Positions 20,283 through 31,648 are shown, counted from the first letter of the stretch. The stretch is DNA of 64,000 nt from Paenibacillus sp. P25 (GCA_024704175.1 CP085629.1:1426001-1490000), one strand, 5' to 3'. A program made the numbers and translations. The notes: generated by a model from the letters alone, not told the origin.

Positions 20283-21079
20283 ATGGGTTTTGCTTCCGGC
20301 TTTCCGAAATTATTCATCACCGATCTGGATGGAACGGCGCTCGGCGGAATCCGGCCCTATGCCCGGCTTCCGGATGAGCTGTCCGGACTGCTGGACGAGT
20401 TGAACCGGCGAGGTTGCGCGTGGGCGACCAATTCGACTTGGGACGTGAAGCCGCAGATGCAGCTCGTCTATGCCAGCGCTGTAACGAGCCGCCCGACCTA
20501 CCTGATCGGCGGGGCGGGGCTGCAGCTTTGCCAGGTGTCGGGGGATGAGATCCATCCCGTCGAGCCTTATTCAAGCAGGATGAATACGCTTCTCGAGAAG
20601 GTCGTTCAGACGGAGCTGCGCCGTTCATCCGCGAGATCTGCGGAACGTTCTCTGCGCAGACGATGAGCTTCAACGGATTTTGGTTTGCGATGAAGGCCGC
20701 CGAGGAGGAAGCGGACGGGCTGATGAAGCTACTGGAGCAAAAGGCAGGTCAAGCTCCGGGTCTTACGATTGTGTGCATGCCGCAGGAACAGCGTTTTTAC
20801 GCTCACCCCGCTTTTATGCGCAAGGGCACAGGTCTCCGGGCTATTCTGGACATCACGGGCTTCGCTCCGGAGGATATCATTGTCGCCGGGGATGAAGCAA
20901 TGGATCTCGACATGATGAGACCGGAACTGGCCGCACATGTCGTTTGCCCGTCCAATGCACATCCGATGGTGAAGGAGCGGGTTATGCACATGGGAGGAGC
21001 GGTCGGCGGGGAACCCTTCGGCGCAGGCGTTGTGCAGGCATTCCGGGAATTAGCCGAACGGCGAGGCTGGACTGTTTAA
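20283..21079 (+). CDS. HAD-superfamily hydrolase in the sugar locus (one frame break)
   Basis: HAD phosphatase: motif I LFITDLDGTALGG, WATNSTWD near motif II, and motif IV IIVAGDEAMDLDMMRPE. ATG 20283 follows GAGGAGGG and lies 15 bases after the binding-protein gene, so it is co-transcribed. The frame breaks at about 20613 (GCTGCGCCGTTC, one C missing); corrected, it reads ELRPFIREICGTFSAQTMSF. About 265 residues. A role in dephosphorylating a sugar derived from the imported oligosaccharide is inference from position. Confidence 0.82.
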
Positions 21080-21142
21080 CAGTGGCGGCGGTGCCCGTGT
21101 GCAAGACGAATCCACCAACCATTCGAAAAGGAGTGTGTTTGG

Positions 21143-24100
21143 ATGTACAGACGGATATCGAAAGTATTTCTGATTTTGGTATTGGCCGTATCCTTGATGT
21201 TTCCGGCGGACATCTGGAGTTCAGGTCAGAAAGCGTATGCCGCTTCTGCGCTTCCTGCGCTTACCGTGACGGAAATCGTCGCGAACTCGTCAGGCGACTC
21301 CGGCTCCGATACGGATTCTTACGAGTATGTCGAGCTGAGGAACAATACATCCGGAGCGATCGATCTGAGCGGCTACAAGTTGGTGTTCTGGTATACACCG
21401 GCCGCCTCCGTTACCTGGGATTTGACGGCGGGCCAGACGATTCCGGCCGGCGGTGTCCGGGTCGTATGGATTAAAAATACATACGCGCAAGGCAAGACGC
21501 TTGCGGATTTCAATGCACACTACGGAACAAGCTTCACTTCCTCCACCTTGTACACGCTCGATTTGGGAAGCGGAGGCGGGCTGGGGAATACGGGGATCAA
21601 AAAGCTGATCGTTCAGACCGATTCGGGTACGGACATTTGCATAGCCAAATACAATGATCAAATCTACAACAGCACGACGACAAATGAAGACGCCCTATCG
21701 GAGAATACCGCCATCGTGTATGAATTTCCGCAGTATTTGGTGGAAGGCAGCATCACGATGCGCAAGGTCGCCGCGAACCAGCGACCAACGCCCGGGACGG
21801 TTCCAACGGCACCGGCGCTGTGGATTACCGAGCTGCTTCCTAATCCTTCCATCTCCTCCACCGACTTAAACGACGCTTACGAATACGTGGAGCTGTATAA
21901 CAATACCGCATCCGCGATTGATCTTGCAGGCTATATGTTCCGGTATTATTGGGATCCTGCCGATCCGGCCCGTTACGACAACTGGGATATGACCGCAAGC
22001 AAGAGTATTCCCGCTTACGGCACGATGATCGTCTGGCTGAAGGGGACGCAGGCAAGCGGTAAGACACTCGCCGACTTTGCCGCGCATTATAACCTGCCGA
22101 GTACCTATTTGACGCCCTCGCTGGTTTACGAGCTCAATGTTACCACTCCGCAGAGCATGGGCAACGAGGGGAAGAAGACGGTGGAGCTGCGAACGGACGG
22201 GGAACCGTCATCTGCTCAGCCACATACAACGACGGGACGTCCAATGACGGCACGTCGAGGATCGACGTCGATCCGACGGATACGAGCATCGCTTACGGCT
22301 ACCCGGTCGACGGCACGAAGCGGATGCGCAAGCTGGCAAGGGGTCAATACCCGACACCGGGCCTGAAGTATAACTGGTTTACCGGTCAAATGCACGCCCA
22401 TACGAAATATTCGGAGAAAGATGCAGCGCAGACGTCAACCAATACGCCGCAGGGCGCATTGGCCGCAGCGATCAGCCAAGGCGCGGACTTTATGGGTTTG
22501 TCCGATCATTCGGAGCAGCTCGATGACGGAGACCCGACCGTGGTGAACGGGGAGTGGGCCGATACGAGACTGCAGGCGGACTTGGCGACGGCCCCGTACG
22601 CGTTCTCCGGGTTCCCGGGCTGGGAAATGACATACAATACGACGACGGCGATCTGGGGACACGCGAATGTGTTCAATACAGATTGGTTTGCCGACCGGTG
22701 GGATACGACGAACGGCAGACAATACCATTTTCACGATCTGTGGAACGATCTGTCCAAGTATCCGGAAGCGGTGCTTCAGTTCAACCATCCCGGGGCCTAT
22801 TGGGGGGACTTCGAGGATTTTGCGTATTATAACCAAACCGCGGACGACCAATCGGCGCTGCTGGAATTCAACCCGGATACCGCTGCGAACTCGGAAAAGT
22901 TCGACCGCTACATTCGGGCGCTTGATCGGGGATGGCACGTCGCGCCGACTTGGAACGGCGACGTTCATAACGGAACCTGGATGCAGGACAACAACCGGCT
23001 CGTCGTACAAGCGGAAATCAATACGAGAGAGGCGGTCATGGATGCGATCCGCGACCGGAGAGCGTATGTCTCGTTCGGGGACCGCGACCTTAAAGTCGCC
23101 TTCGAGATCAACGGCAAGCCGATGGGCTCCAGGCTCTCGAACCCGGGTATGCTTAACATTTCCGTAATGGCCGCCAACCCGACGAACGATGTGATTTCCC
23201 GAATTACGCTGTATGGCCCCGGAGGCCAGGTGCTCTCCACACAAACCTACAATTCCCGGCTTGCGCATTACACGGCATCCTTGCCCCCGCAGCACGGGTA
23301 CTACTTTGCCAAGATTGAACAGGCGGACGGCGGATGGGCGATCACGGCGCCGATCTGGATCCAGGATCCGGCTCCGGTTCAGCTCGGAATGAGCACCCAA
23401 TCGACGGCGGAGGCCGGGGTGCCCGTACAGGTGAACGCCAATGTGAAAAATACGTCGGGAAGCACGCTCAATAACGTAAGAGTTGAATTTTTCAAGGACG
23501 ACTACTTGACGACGGACGACAACTACACGGCTGTGAATAAAGTGGGCGAAACGACCATCCCCTCCATTGCCGCCGGTGCGACGGCAACGGCATCGACGAC
23601 ATGGGCCCCCGCCGGTGGGGCGGGCACATACCGGATATTGGCACGGGTGACGGCACCGTCGGGCGGCAGTGCCAAATCGGTGACCGGAGGCCTACATTTG
23701 CCCGAGCTGTATATTACGGAAATCGTGGCTAATTCGCCCGGCAATACGGGCTTGGACAACGGCTACGGCGATTATTACGACGAGGACTACGATTTTGTGG
23801 AAATGTACAACAACTCCAAGAACGACGTCAATTTGAAAAACTTTAAGCTGCAAGATACGTACAAGGCACCCTACGATATAACGACAGACTACATCATTCC
23901 GGCGAAATCCGCAGGTTTGATATGGGTGAAGAAAAAGAACAGCACGAAGTCGCTGACCGATTTCAACGCGGTATACGGTACGAGCTTCGCTCCGGGGCAG
24001 GTGCTGGAGCTCTCGTCAGACGATGTGAATGGGGGACTGAGATTCAACGGAGAGACGTGGGTCGACCTCGTTCGGGATGCGGACGGAGCACGCATCTTCC

Positions 24101-24294
24101 GGGCGAAATATAACAACGGCACGAACATCCGGGAAATTCACGGGCCGGCCGGCACGCACGGGGCCGATCCATCCGTCGACGGCAAAGCGGTCCGGTACAC
24201 CTATCCGACCGACGGGTCCTATTATTTAGCCAAAATCTCAAGCAACACAGCCCCGACCCCTGGCACGGTGCAAAACGATCAGCTTGCTCCGTAG
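21143..24294 (+). CDS. secreted lamin-tail / PHP (CehA-McbA-like) metallohydrolase (one frame break)
   Basis: About 1050 residues. Signal peptide MYRRISKVFLILVLAVSLMF ending near AYAASA. Two lamin-tail domains follow (LTVTEIVANSSGDSGSD and LWITELLPNP, each with YEYVEL-NNT and AIDLSGY/AIDLAGY). Next comes a PHP metallohydrolase domain (TGQMHAHTKYSEKDAAQ near residue 418, FMGLSDHSEQ near 450, ILQ-like FNHPGAYWGDF, and THR-like HNGTWMQDNNR), then a CARDB-like domain (AEAGVPVQVNANVKNTSGS) and a third lamin-tail domain (LYITEIVANSPGNTG). The break at about 22199 in GACGGGGAACCGTC (one G missing) restores DGGTVICSATYNDGTSNDG. Phosphoesterase or nuclease activity is family-based inference. Confidence 0.87.
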
Positions 24295-24376
24295 CCCAAT
24301 CGTACTCCGGATATTAAATATCTCTTGGGGCGCCGAAAGCCGGCGCTCCTTCCATTTTATACAGGAGATGAGAATC

Positions 24377-26044
24377 ATGCCGATAACCGATGCCGAGCTG
24401 CAGTTTGAAACGCGCTGCATCAGCTCGCTAGCCAAAGTATTCGCCGACGGAGAGCTTCTGGAGCGGCCGTTCCGGGAAGCCTCCGCGCTCGCGAACGAAA
24501 CGTACTCCTTTCAAGTGGCGTACCGTTCGAGCCGGCTGTTGAAATCGTTAACTGTCCGGATAGAGTCTCCACTGCAGGAGTGTATTATGTTTCGCAGCGT
24601 GGGGCTCGTTCCTGCGGAGCTCGCCGATTTACGGGGATCATGACGATAATGTGGTTCGAGCCGCCCCGGGATTGTATCCCGATCCGCTGTACCCCATCCG
24701 GCCAGGGCGACCTGTGGCCGCTTTCCCCATCAATGGCGCTCCATTTGGATCACCGTCAGGTTGGATGGGAAGGTGGAGCCCTCCGTTTATCCGATCCGCT
24801 GCATCTTCAGCATAGATGAAGGACGAACCTGCGAGGAGACGTTCGAGCTGATCGTACTGCCGGAGCGGCTTCCCGGGCAGCGGCTGATCCACACGGAATG
24901 GTTTCACGCCGACTGTTTGGCGACTTATTACGGGGAGGACGTGTTCAGCGAGCGTCACTGGGAGCTGATCGGAAATTATGCGGAATGCTGCGTCCGGCAT
25001 GGCATCAATATGATGATGACACCGCTCTTCACGCTTCCTCTCGATACGGAGATTGGAGGCGAACGCCCTACCTTGCAGCTTGTCGATGTAGAGAAAAGCG
25101 GGCAAAGCTACAGCTTCGGCTTCGATAAACTGCAGCGATGGGTGGAGCTCCTTGGCCGATGCGGCATCCGGTATTTTGAATTTTCCCATCTCTTCACGCA
25201 GTGGGGTGCCAAGCACGCGCCGAAGATCATGGCTCTGGAACACGGCGAGGAAAAGCGGATCTTCGGTTGGGAGACGGACGCCGCCGGGGAAGAGTATGCC
25301 GAATTCCTCGGACAGTTCTTACCGGCGCTAGTGGAATTTATTAAGCGGAACGGCTTGGAAAGCCGCAGTTACTTTCATGTAGCCGACGAGCCCAAAGAGG
25401 AACACCGGGCCTCATATGAAAGCGCATGCTCCTTGATGCGCCGATACTTGGGGGATTTTCCCATCATCGATGCGCTATCCGACATGGACTATTATGAGAA
25501 AGGGTTGGTTACGAAACCGATTCCTCCTACCGACCGGATCAGCGTTTTTCTGGAGAAAAAGGTACCGGACCTTTGGACTTACTATTGCTGCTTGCAATAC
25601 AAGCAGGTGGCGAACCGTTTTATGTGCTTCCCGTCGGCGCGTAACCGTATATTGGGCATGCAGCTGTATAAGTATGAAATAGAGGGATTTCTGCATTGGG
25701 GCTTCAATTTCTGGTTTACCCAGTATTCCAAATCCGCCGTCAATCCGTTCCAAAATACAGATTCGGGCTTCGCCTTTCCGGCGGGCGACGGGTTTCTTGT
25801 ATACCCCGGGGCGGACGGCAGGCCGATCGAGTCGCTTCGTCTGGAGGTACTCTACGATGCGCTGCAGGATCTGCGGGCTCTTGAGCTGCTGGAAAGCCGG
25901 ATCGGCCGCGCCGCGACGGTTGAGCTGATGGAAAAGGGGCTGGAGCGGCCGATCACTTTTACAGATTATCCCCGAGACTCCGAGTGGTCGCTCTCCTGCC
26001 GGGAGCGGATCAATCAAGCCATAGCCGATGCATCGATAGGCTGA
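24377..26044 (+). CDS. DUF4091 glycoside-hydrolase-like protein (two frame breaks)
   Basis: About 555 residues. Resembles DUF4091 proteins, related to GH123-like enzymes: an N-terminal beta-sandwich (YSFQVAYRSSRLLKSLTVRI), then a TIM-barrel (RLIHTEWFHADCLATYYGED, HGINMMMTPLFTLPLD, YFEFSHLFTQWGAKHAPKI, SYFHVADEPKEEH with likely catalytic Asp-Glu), and a C-terminal domain with FLHWGFNFWF and DALQDLRALELLE. ACAGGAGATG precedes ATG 24377. Breaks at about 24625 (base extra; restores PAELPIYGDHDDNVVRAAPG) and about 24737 in CCCCATC (base missing) cancel, so both flanks share one frame. No signal peptide. Confidence 0.8.
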
Positions 26045-26101
26045 TGGATTTTGCTTGAGTTAATGCTGTCTGAAGAACGAGATCTGCCATTAAAAATGAC
26101 T

Positions 26102-26130
26102 TTGTTGTTCATGAACGATACATGTATAAT
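26102..26130 (+). promoter_or_regulatory. sigma-A promoter for map
   Basis: TTGTTG (26102-26107), a 17-base spacer, and a perfect TATAAT (26125-26130), 32 bases before the map start. Confidence 0.75.
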
Positions 26131-26161
26131 CATGGTAACCACAGGATAAGGGGGATGAGGA

Positions 26162-26912
26162 ATGTCGATTGATTCCGAAGAGGATTTGCTCGCGCTGAAG
26201 CGAATCGGACACATTGTCGCGACCGCGCGCGAAGAAATGCTGCGGGCCGTACGGCCGGGCATTACGACGGAGGAGCTGGACCATATCGGCGCCGTCCTGC
26301 TGCAGCGATATGGCGCGACGCCGGCGCCGAAGAAAGAATACGGCTTTCCGGGCACCGCCTGCATCAGCGTCAACCATATTGTAGCCCACGGGATACCGGA
26401 CTCGACCGTGCTGAAGGAAGGGGATCTGGTCAACATCGACGTGTCTGCGGGAACTGAACGGTTTCTATGCCGACACCGGAGCGACCATGGTGGTACGCCC
26501 CCATGATTCGGCGCTGAAGGAGAAGCTTTGCGGGTATGCTGCAAGTGCTCTCCGGCAGGGGATTGCCAAAGCCAGGGCGGGAGCGAGGCTGAATCAAATC
26601 GGCAGAGCCTTTGAGCGGGAAGCCAGAGCGGGCGGCTTCACCGTCGTAAAGAATTTAACCGGACACGGCATCGGCCGCAAGCTTCACGAAGAGCCCGAGT
26701 ATATTCCGGGTTATTATGATCCGAGCGACAACCGGCTCTTGAGAAGCGGGCTTGTCCTGGCTCTTGAAACCTTTGTATCCACGGGGGCCGAGTTTGTGGA
26801 GGAGGGTTCCGACGGCTGGGCTTTTGTCACACCCGATGGTAGCCTCGTGGCCCAGTATGAGCATACGATCGTTGTGACCAAGAACGAACCTATCATCTTA
26901 ACGGCGGTTTGA
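26162..26912 (+). CDS. map: methionine aminopeptidase, type I (one frame break)
   Basis: Removes the N-terminal Met from new proteins; two divalent metals. The ligands are visible: Asp in VNIDVS, Asp in ADTGAT, His in LTGHGIGRKLHEEP, Glu in LALETF and Glu in QYEHTIVV. The substrate-pocket His is in VAHGIP. The break at about 26455 (GCGGGAACTG, one G extra) restores SAELNGFYADTGATMVV. About 250 residues. GGGGGATGAGGA precedes ATG 26162. It is separate from the ribosomal-protein cluster, so it is probably a second or paralogous map gene. Confidence 0.92.
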
Positions 26913-26995
26913 TGCCGATTCGCCTAAGCCATTCTTCCGCAGGCAAGTTAATCGTGCGGCAGGGATGGCTTTTTGGCTTTGCCTATACTCGCAAA

Positions 26996-27023
26996 TTGCG
27001 TTTCTCTTTCACTATGGTACAAT
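26996..27023 (+). promoter_or_regulatory. likely promoter for the phasin-like gene
   Basis: TTGCGT (26996-27001), a 16-base spacer and TACAAT (27018-27023), 35 bases before ATG 27058. Confidence 0.5.
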
Positions 27024-27057
27024 TTACTCTATAGACTATTTCCAGGAGGGAAGCGCC

Positions 27058-27408
27058 ATGATGAGGGATTTGCTTGGAAAGGCCGTATCGCTTGGCCTCG
27101 GCTTTGCCGTTGCCAGCAAGGAGCAGGCCGAGAAGCTGGTGGACGAGCTGGTACAAAAAGGTGAGATCAGCAAGTCGGAGTCCAAACAATTTGTCGATGA
27201 GCTTGTCCGTAAAGGTCAAGAGGCGCAAAGCTCGCTTGAGGAGAAGGTGCGGGGCTATGTCTCGCAAAGACTGCAGAGTATGAACGTGGCGACTAAAGAA
27301 GATTATGCCGAGTCGCTGCAGCGCATCGACCGGCTGGAGCGCCGGATTGCGGAGCTGGAAGGCCGAACGCCGAATACAGGACAGACGGAGCCGCCTTCCG
27401 AATCATGA
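27058..27408 (+). CDS. phasin-like coiled-coil protein
   Basis: 116 residues from ATG 27058 (AGGAGGG nine bases upstream). The pattern is a short hydrophobic N-terminal helix (LLGKAVSLGLGFAVASKE), charged amphipathic helices (KLVDELVQKGEISKSESKQF), and a C-terminal leucine-zipper-like coiled coil (ESLQRIDRLERRIAELEG). This is the PhaF/PhaI-like phasin-type pattern found in bacteria without obvious polyester granules too. The stop overlaps the AarF start by four bases (ATGA), so the two are translationally coupled. Confidence 0.8.
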   Translation: MMRDLLGKAVSLGLGFAVASKEQAEKLVDELVQKGEISKSESKQFVDELVRKGQEAQSSLEEKVRGYVSQRLQSMNVATKEDYAESLQRIDRLERRIAELEGRTPNTGQTEPPSES

Positions 27409-29085
27409 GTCTTGGGCGCAAGATCCGGCATCTCCAGCGGTACCGGGATATCGCCAAAGCCTTCGTTCGAAGCGGTCTGGGCTTTATCGTAACGGAGCTC
27501 GGTTTGCCTGATATGCTTACCATTCCCCGCATTGGCCTGGCGGAGCGGCGGGAGGCGCAGACCCGCTCGATCGGCGAGCGGGTCCGGATGCTGCTGGAGG
27601 AGCTCGGGCCGACCTTTGTCAAAATCGGTCAAATCGCAAGCACCCGTCCCGACCTGCTGCCGCCCAGCATCATCGACGAGCTGGTCAAGCTGCAGGACCG
27701 CGTCCCGCCGTCGCCCTTCGAGAAGGCCCGCTCCCTCATTGAGGATGAATTCGGCGAGCCGCTGGAGCAGCTCTTCGCCGAATTCGACGACCGGCCCATC
27801 GCCGCCGCTTCCATTGGCCAGGTTTACCGGGCCCGGCTGCATTCGGGTGAAGCTGTGGCCGTCAAGGTGCAGCGCGTGAACATCCGGGCCACCGTCGAAA
27901 CGGACCTGGAAATATTGGAGGATCTGGCGCGATTAGCCGAGAATCGCCTGGAATGGGCGGCCAAATACAGCGTGCGGGATATGGTGTACGAGCTCGCCCA
28001 GTCGCTGCGTGCGGAGCTGGACTACACGAATGAAGCCCGGAACGCGGAGCGAATGGCGAAGTCGCTCGAACATAGCTCCGATGTACGGATCCCGGCGATT
28101 CACTGGGAATATACGAGCCGGAATGTACTGACAATGGATTATCTGGAAGGCGTCAAAATTACCGAAACGCTTCAGCTGGACGAGCTTGGCATCGACCGGA
28201 AGAAGCTGGCCGAACGGATTGCCCGCACGGTGTTCGGGCAGATCTTCGTGGACGGCTTCTTTCATGCCGATCCGCATCCGGGCAATTTGATCGTGTTTCC
28301 GGAAGGGGTGGTCGGTCTCATCGATTTCGGGATGGTCGGCCGCCTGACGCCGATGATGAAATACCATTTCGGATCGCTTGTCATCGCGCTCAGGCGCAAT
28401 AATACGGATGGTGTGATTAAAGCGATCGAAGGAATGGGGGCCATACCGGAGGACATCGACAAGGATGCCTTCCGCGCCGATGTGGACGAGCTGCGCGAGA
28501 AATACTACCATATTCCGCTCAGCCGGGTCAGTCTCGGAGAAACCGTGAAGGACCTGCTCTCCGTTGCTTACGAGCACCGCATCCGCATCCCGTCCGATCT
28601 GACGTCGCTGGGCAAGACGTCGCTGACGCTCGAAGGCGTCGTCACCTCGCTGGATCCTTCGTTCAGCGTCGTCAGCATAGCCGAGCCGTTCGGCCGCAAG
28701 CTGTTCGCCGAACGGCTTCATCCCCGTCATCTGGCGGAAAGTGCCTGGCACCAGCTCAGCGAATATGCGGAACTGATGACGGGCATGCCGGCGACCCTGC
28801 GCGAATTGTCAGCCATGCTGAAGAAAGGCAGGATCCGGCTGGACATCTCCATTATCGAGCTGGAACCGTTCATGAAGAAGATGGACCAGATCAGCAATAA
28901 GCTGTCCTTCAGCATCGTGCTGCTCGCGTTCAGCATTATCATGGTCGGACTCATCATCGGCTCTTCGCTCGGCAGGCAGTCCACGCTGCTCTGGAAATTC
29001 CCGGTGATCGAAATCGGGTTCTGCGTAGCTTCGGTCATGTTCGTGTGGTTCGCTTTATTCGATCTTCAAATCCGGCCGGTTTTAA
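27405..29085 (+). CDS. ABC1/AarF/UbiB-family atypical kinase (late frame break)
   Basis: Membrane-anchored atypical protein kinase-like ATPase of the UbiB/AarF/COQ8 family, linked to isoprenoid-quinone metabolism. Motifs: TFVKIGQIASTRPDLLP (KxGQ), AAASIGQVYRARL (Ala-rich loop), VAVKVQR, HADPHPGNL and LIDFGMVGRL. Two C-terminal membrane helices (FSIVLLAFSIIMVGLIIGSS and FCVASVMFVWFA). The given frame runs on to 29279, but shifting at about 29056 gives a normal end (SIFKSGRF) with stop 29083-29085, directly before a terminator hairpin. About 560 residues. ATGA coupling to the phasin-like gene suggests a shared role at the membrane (inference). Confidence 0.92.
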
Positions 29086-29087
29086 CG

Positions 29088-29112
29088 GGGCGTCCGTATC
29101 CGGACGCCTCTT
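29088..29112 (+). terminator. terminator hairpin after aarF-like gene
   Basis: GGCGTCCG (29089-29096) pairs with CGGACGCC (29100-29107) around a TAT loop; only a short TCTT follows. It sits between convergent genes and supports the corrected stop at 29085. Confidence 0.65.
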
Positions 29113-29118
29113 GCCGTG

Positions 29119-30220
29119 TCAAGTTAAGACTCCCGCCTGCTGCTCCAATAAATATCTGGCATAACCCATCGGCTTCGCAAACGAGGCCTTCCATTCCTTG
29201 TTCATCCCCGCCTGCTGAAAACTTTTTCTCGGATCGTTCCAGAAGCAGTCCAGCCAGTAGAGCACCCCTTCGGGAGTAAGAGCCAGGCGGAGTCCAAGAT
29301 CCGCGAGCTGAGGCAGCTTTCCGGCCAAATGCCGGGCGGAACGAAGCGCGAAGGACTCGATGTCCGCCTTGATCTCCGCCGCCGTCCGGTCCGTTGCCAG
29401 GCCCTGCAGTACTGTGTCAAGACCGGGAGCGGGGCGCTTCTTGGAACCTGCATCAGGAACGGTAAAACGGTAAGCGGTGCCGCTGAGTCAGCCAGTTGCC
29501 GTTCTCACCGCGCTGCACGCAGACATGCAGCTCCCATGGGCGCTTCCGGTACTCTGGAAGCGGCATGTGCTTCCGGACAACGAAGTCTTCCCGCCGCGAC
29601 CAATGCAGCAGAAGTGCGGGCAGCTCGGATTCCGTGAAGTGCCATTGATTCTTGACAAGCTGTCCGGTTTTGGAAGTGACGGGATAGGACCACCGCCAAA
29701 CGCCGTCGCTTACCCGGGTTAAGCTCATTTCTTCCGCGGCGACAGCCGTTCCCTTATCGGGAATCAGTCTAAGCTTATCGTGCTTCCGCATGATCAGCAG
29801 GAGATTTCCCGGCGAAGCGCCGTACTGTTCGGGCAGATGGAACAGAAGATTCGCATCCTCCTTCAGATGATCATATATCTCCTGCCGCCCGTAGCCGTTC
29901 CACCGGTTGTATACAAGCTTGCCGTCCCGGCACCAATCCTCCAGCTTCCAATAGTCTTCCGGCGAGCCATGGTGGATCCGGTTATAAATGACCCGGGGAG
30001 CGGGGATGCACGCCGCTGCAAGCCGGCTCTCTTTCAGAATGAAGGCATTCACCTCTCTTTGTTCCGGGTCGATATCCTCGAGCCGAATAAAGCAGGGCTG
30101 CAAACCGTATCGGCGGCAGGCTTCCGCATACCCCCGCGACTCTTCCGCCGACCGGGCTTCCTTGGAAATCCGATCCAAAACATGACTGTTTACCAGTATC
30201 CCAACATAAGGATCGCTCAC
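29119..30220 (-). CDS. YheC/YheD-family protein, ATP-grasp-like (one frame break)
   Basis: Resembles the YheC/YheD endospore coat-associated proteins, with an ATP-grasp-type fold. Recognisable parts: YVGILVNSHVLDRISKEA, VIYNRIHHGSPEDYWKLED, NRWNGYGRQEIYDHLKED, FHLPEQYGASPGNLLLIMRK, FVVRKHMPLPEYRKRPWELH. I place the start at GTG 30220 because AAAGGAGG lies ahead of it; the ATG at 30250 is further away. At about 29478 the frame shifts and continues SGTAYRFTVPDAGSKKRP to LEQQAGVLT (stop 29119). About 366 residues. Coat association comes from Bacillus homologues. Confidence 0.85.
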
Positions 30221-30367
30221 CCGTCGATTTCCTCCTTTCATCCGTTTCATGCAAGCTAAGGCGCCCGGATCGTTATACAGCTTATGCCCTTACGGGTGGG
30301 AGCGTATAGACGAATGTGGCGGCCCAGACGTGTTCCGCCGAGATATTTGCCCCCGGGAAGCGCCGTT

Positions 30368-31528
30368 CTATACGGCTGTCATCCGCCGGGTCGCCGCCCA
30401 AAAGAGCAGGGCCAGCGCACTTACCGAAGCGCCTAACAGGCAAACTCCGGACCAGCCATAGGAAGCATACATTCGGGTTGAGGCGATGGAGCCCAGAGCG
30501 CCGCCGATGGAATAGAACATCATATAGGCTCCTATGAGCCGGCTCCGCGCCTCGGGACGAACGTTAAAAATCAGGCTTTGGTTCGTGACATGAACGGCCT
30601 GCACGGCCAAATCCAGCAGGATAATGCCCGCGGTCAAGGTGAGGAGCGAAGTGTCGGCATAACGGATCGGCGACCAGGATAACAAAAGCAGCGCCAGCGC
30701 GGTGCCCGTTGTCCTTTGACCTTTTCCTTGATCGGCCAGCCGGCCCGCCCGGGCGGTCGCCAGCGCTCCGGCAGCGCCGGCGAGACCGAACGCGCCGATG
30801 GCGGTATGCGAAAGAGACTGCGGCGGGGCGCTGAGAGGCAGGACCAGGGAGGACCACAGAATGCTGAACGCGGTAAATACCAGCAGTGCGAGGATGCCGC
30901 GGATCCGCAGAATCCGTTCCTCCACGAACAAGAGCAGTACCGAACGGAGCAGCTGCGGATAAGAGAGCGCTGCTCGTTTCCGCTCCATCGAAGGCATCAC
31001 CCGATACAACATCCCGGCCGCCAGAAGCATGAAGCCACCCGAAACGAGGTAGACGGAGCGCCAGCCGGCCAGGTCCGTCCATATTCCGGCAAAGGTCCGT
31101 GCAAGGAGGATCCCGATCACAATGCCGCTGGTGACGAGGCCCACCACACGCCCGCGGACGGAGGGGGCGGCAAGCGTGGAGGCGTAGGCAACGAGCGTCT
31201 GTGTCACTACGGCAAGGAGCCCCACGGCGACCATGCCGGAGAGCAGTACTACGGTAGCCGGGGCTAAGCCAACGGCAAGCGGCGCAAGCACGGACAACAG
31301 CATGTGGCCGATGATCAGCCGGCGCGGATTCAGCAAATCGCCGAGCGGCACCAGCAGCAAGAGACCGAGGGCATAGCAAGTCTGGGTAACGGTAATCACT
31401 ATGCCGATCACGGAATGATCCATGCCGAATTCGGCTGACAAAGCGTCGAGCAGCGGCTGGGCGTAATAGATACTGGCCACAGCCAGGCCGCATGAAGCTG
31501 CAAACAAGAGCACGGCCTTGCGGGACAT
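30368..31528 (-). CDS. MFS transporter (drug efflux type)
   Basis: 386 residues with twelve predicted membrane segments. YYAQPLLDALSAEFGMDHS, LLLLVPLGDLLNPRRLI and the repeat-linking loop are typical of YgaY/MFS efflux proteins. A more natural start may be GTG/ATG at 31625/31622 (MENRNQHPAAPMNGKGWK); joining it requires one missing base near 31569 (then SASGAARPARAAMSRKAVLL). Transcribed divergently from a TetR gene, with a putative operator over its promoter, so it is probably the pump controlled by that regulator. Confidence 0.88.
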   Translation of the reverse strand: MSRKAVLLFAASCGLAVASIYYAQPLLDALSAEFGMDHSVIGIVITVTQTCYALGLLLLVPLGDLLNPRRLIIGHMLLSVLAPLAVGLAPATVVLLSGMVAVGLLAVVTQTLVAYASTLAAPSVRGRVVGLVTSGIVIGILLARTFAGIWTDLAGWRSVYLVSGGFMLLAAGMLYRVMPSMERKRAALSYPQLLRSVLLLFVEERILRIRGILALLVFTAFSILWSSLVLPLSAPPQSLSHTAIGAFGLAGAAGALATARAGRLADQGKGQRTTGTALALLLLSWSPIRYADTSLLTLTAGIILLDLAVQAVHVTNQSLIFNVRPEARSRLIGAYMMFYSIGGALGSIASTRMYASYGWSGVCLLGASVSALALLFWAATRRMTAV

Positions 31529-31648
31529 AGCCGCCCTGGCCGGGCGGGCCGCGCCTGAAGCGGACTTGTTTCCATCCCTTTCCGTTCATCGGCGCTGCGG
31601 GATGCTGATTTCTATTCTCCATCACGAATGCCTCACACTCCTTTTTTA

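Noticed and set aside
30716..31267. Plus-strand frame inside the MFS gene
   Set aside because: Low-complexity charged shadow of a transmembrane protein; no ribosome site.
30564..31625. Second long minus-strand frame over the MFS gene as an alternative protein
   Set aside because: Arg/Pro-rich shadow; only its first ~30 codons may belong to the MFS N-terminus through an indel.
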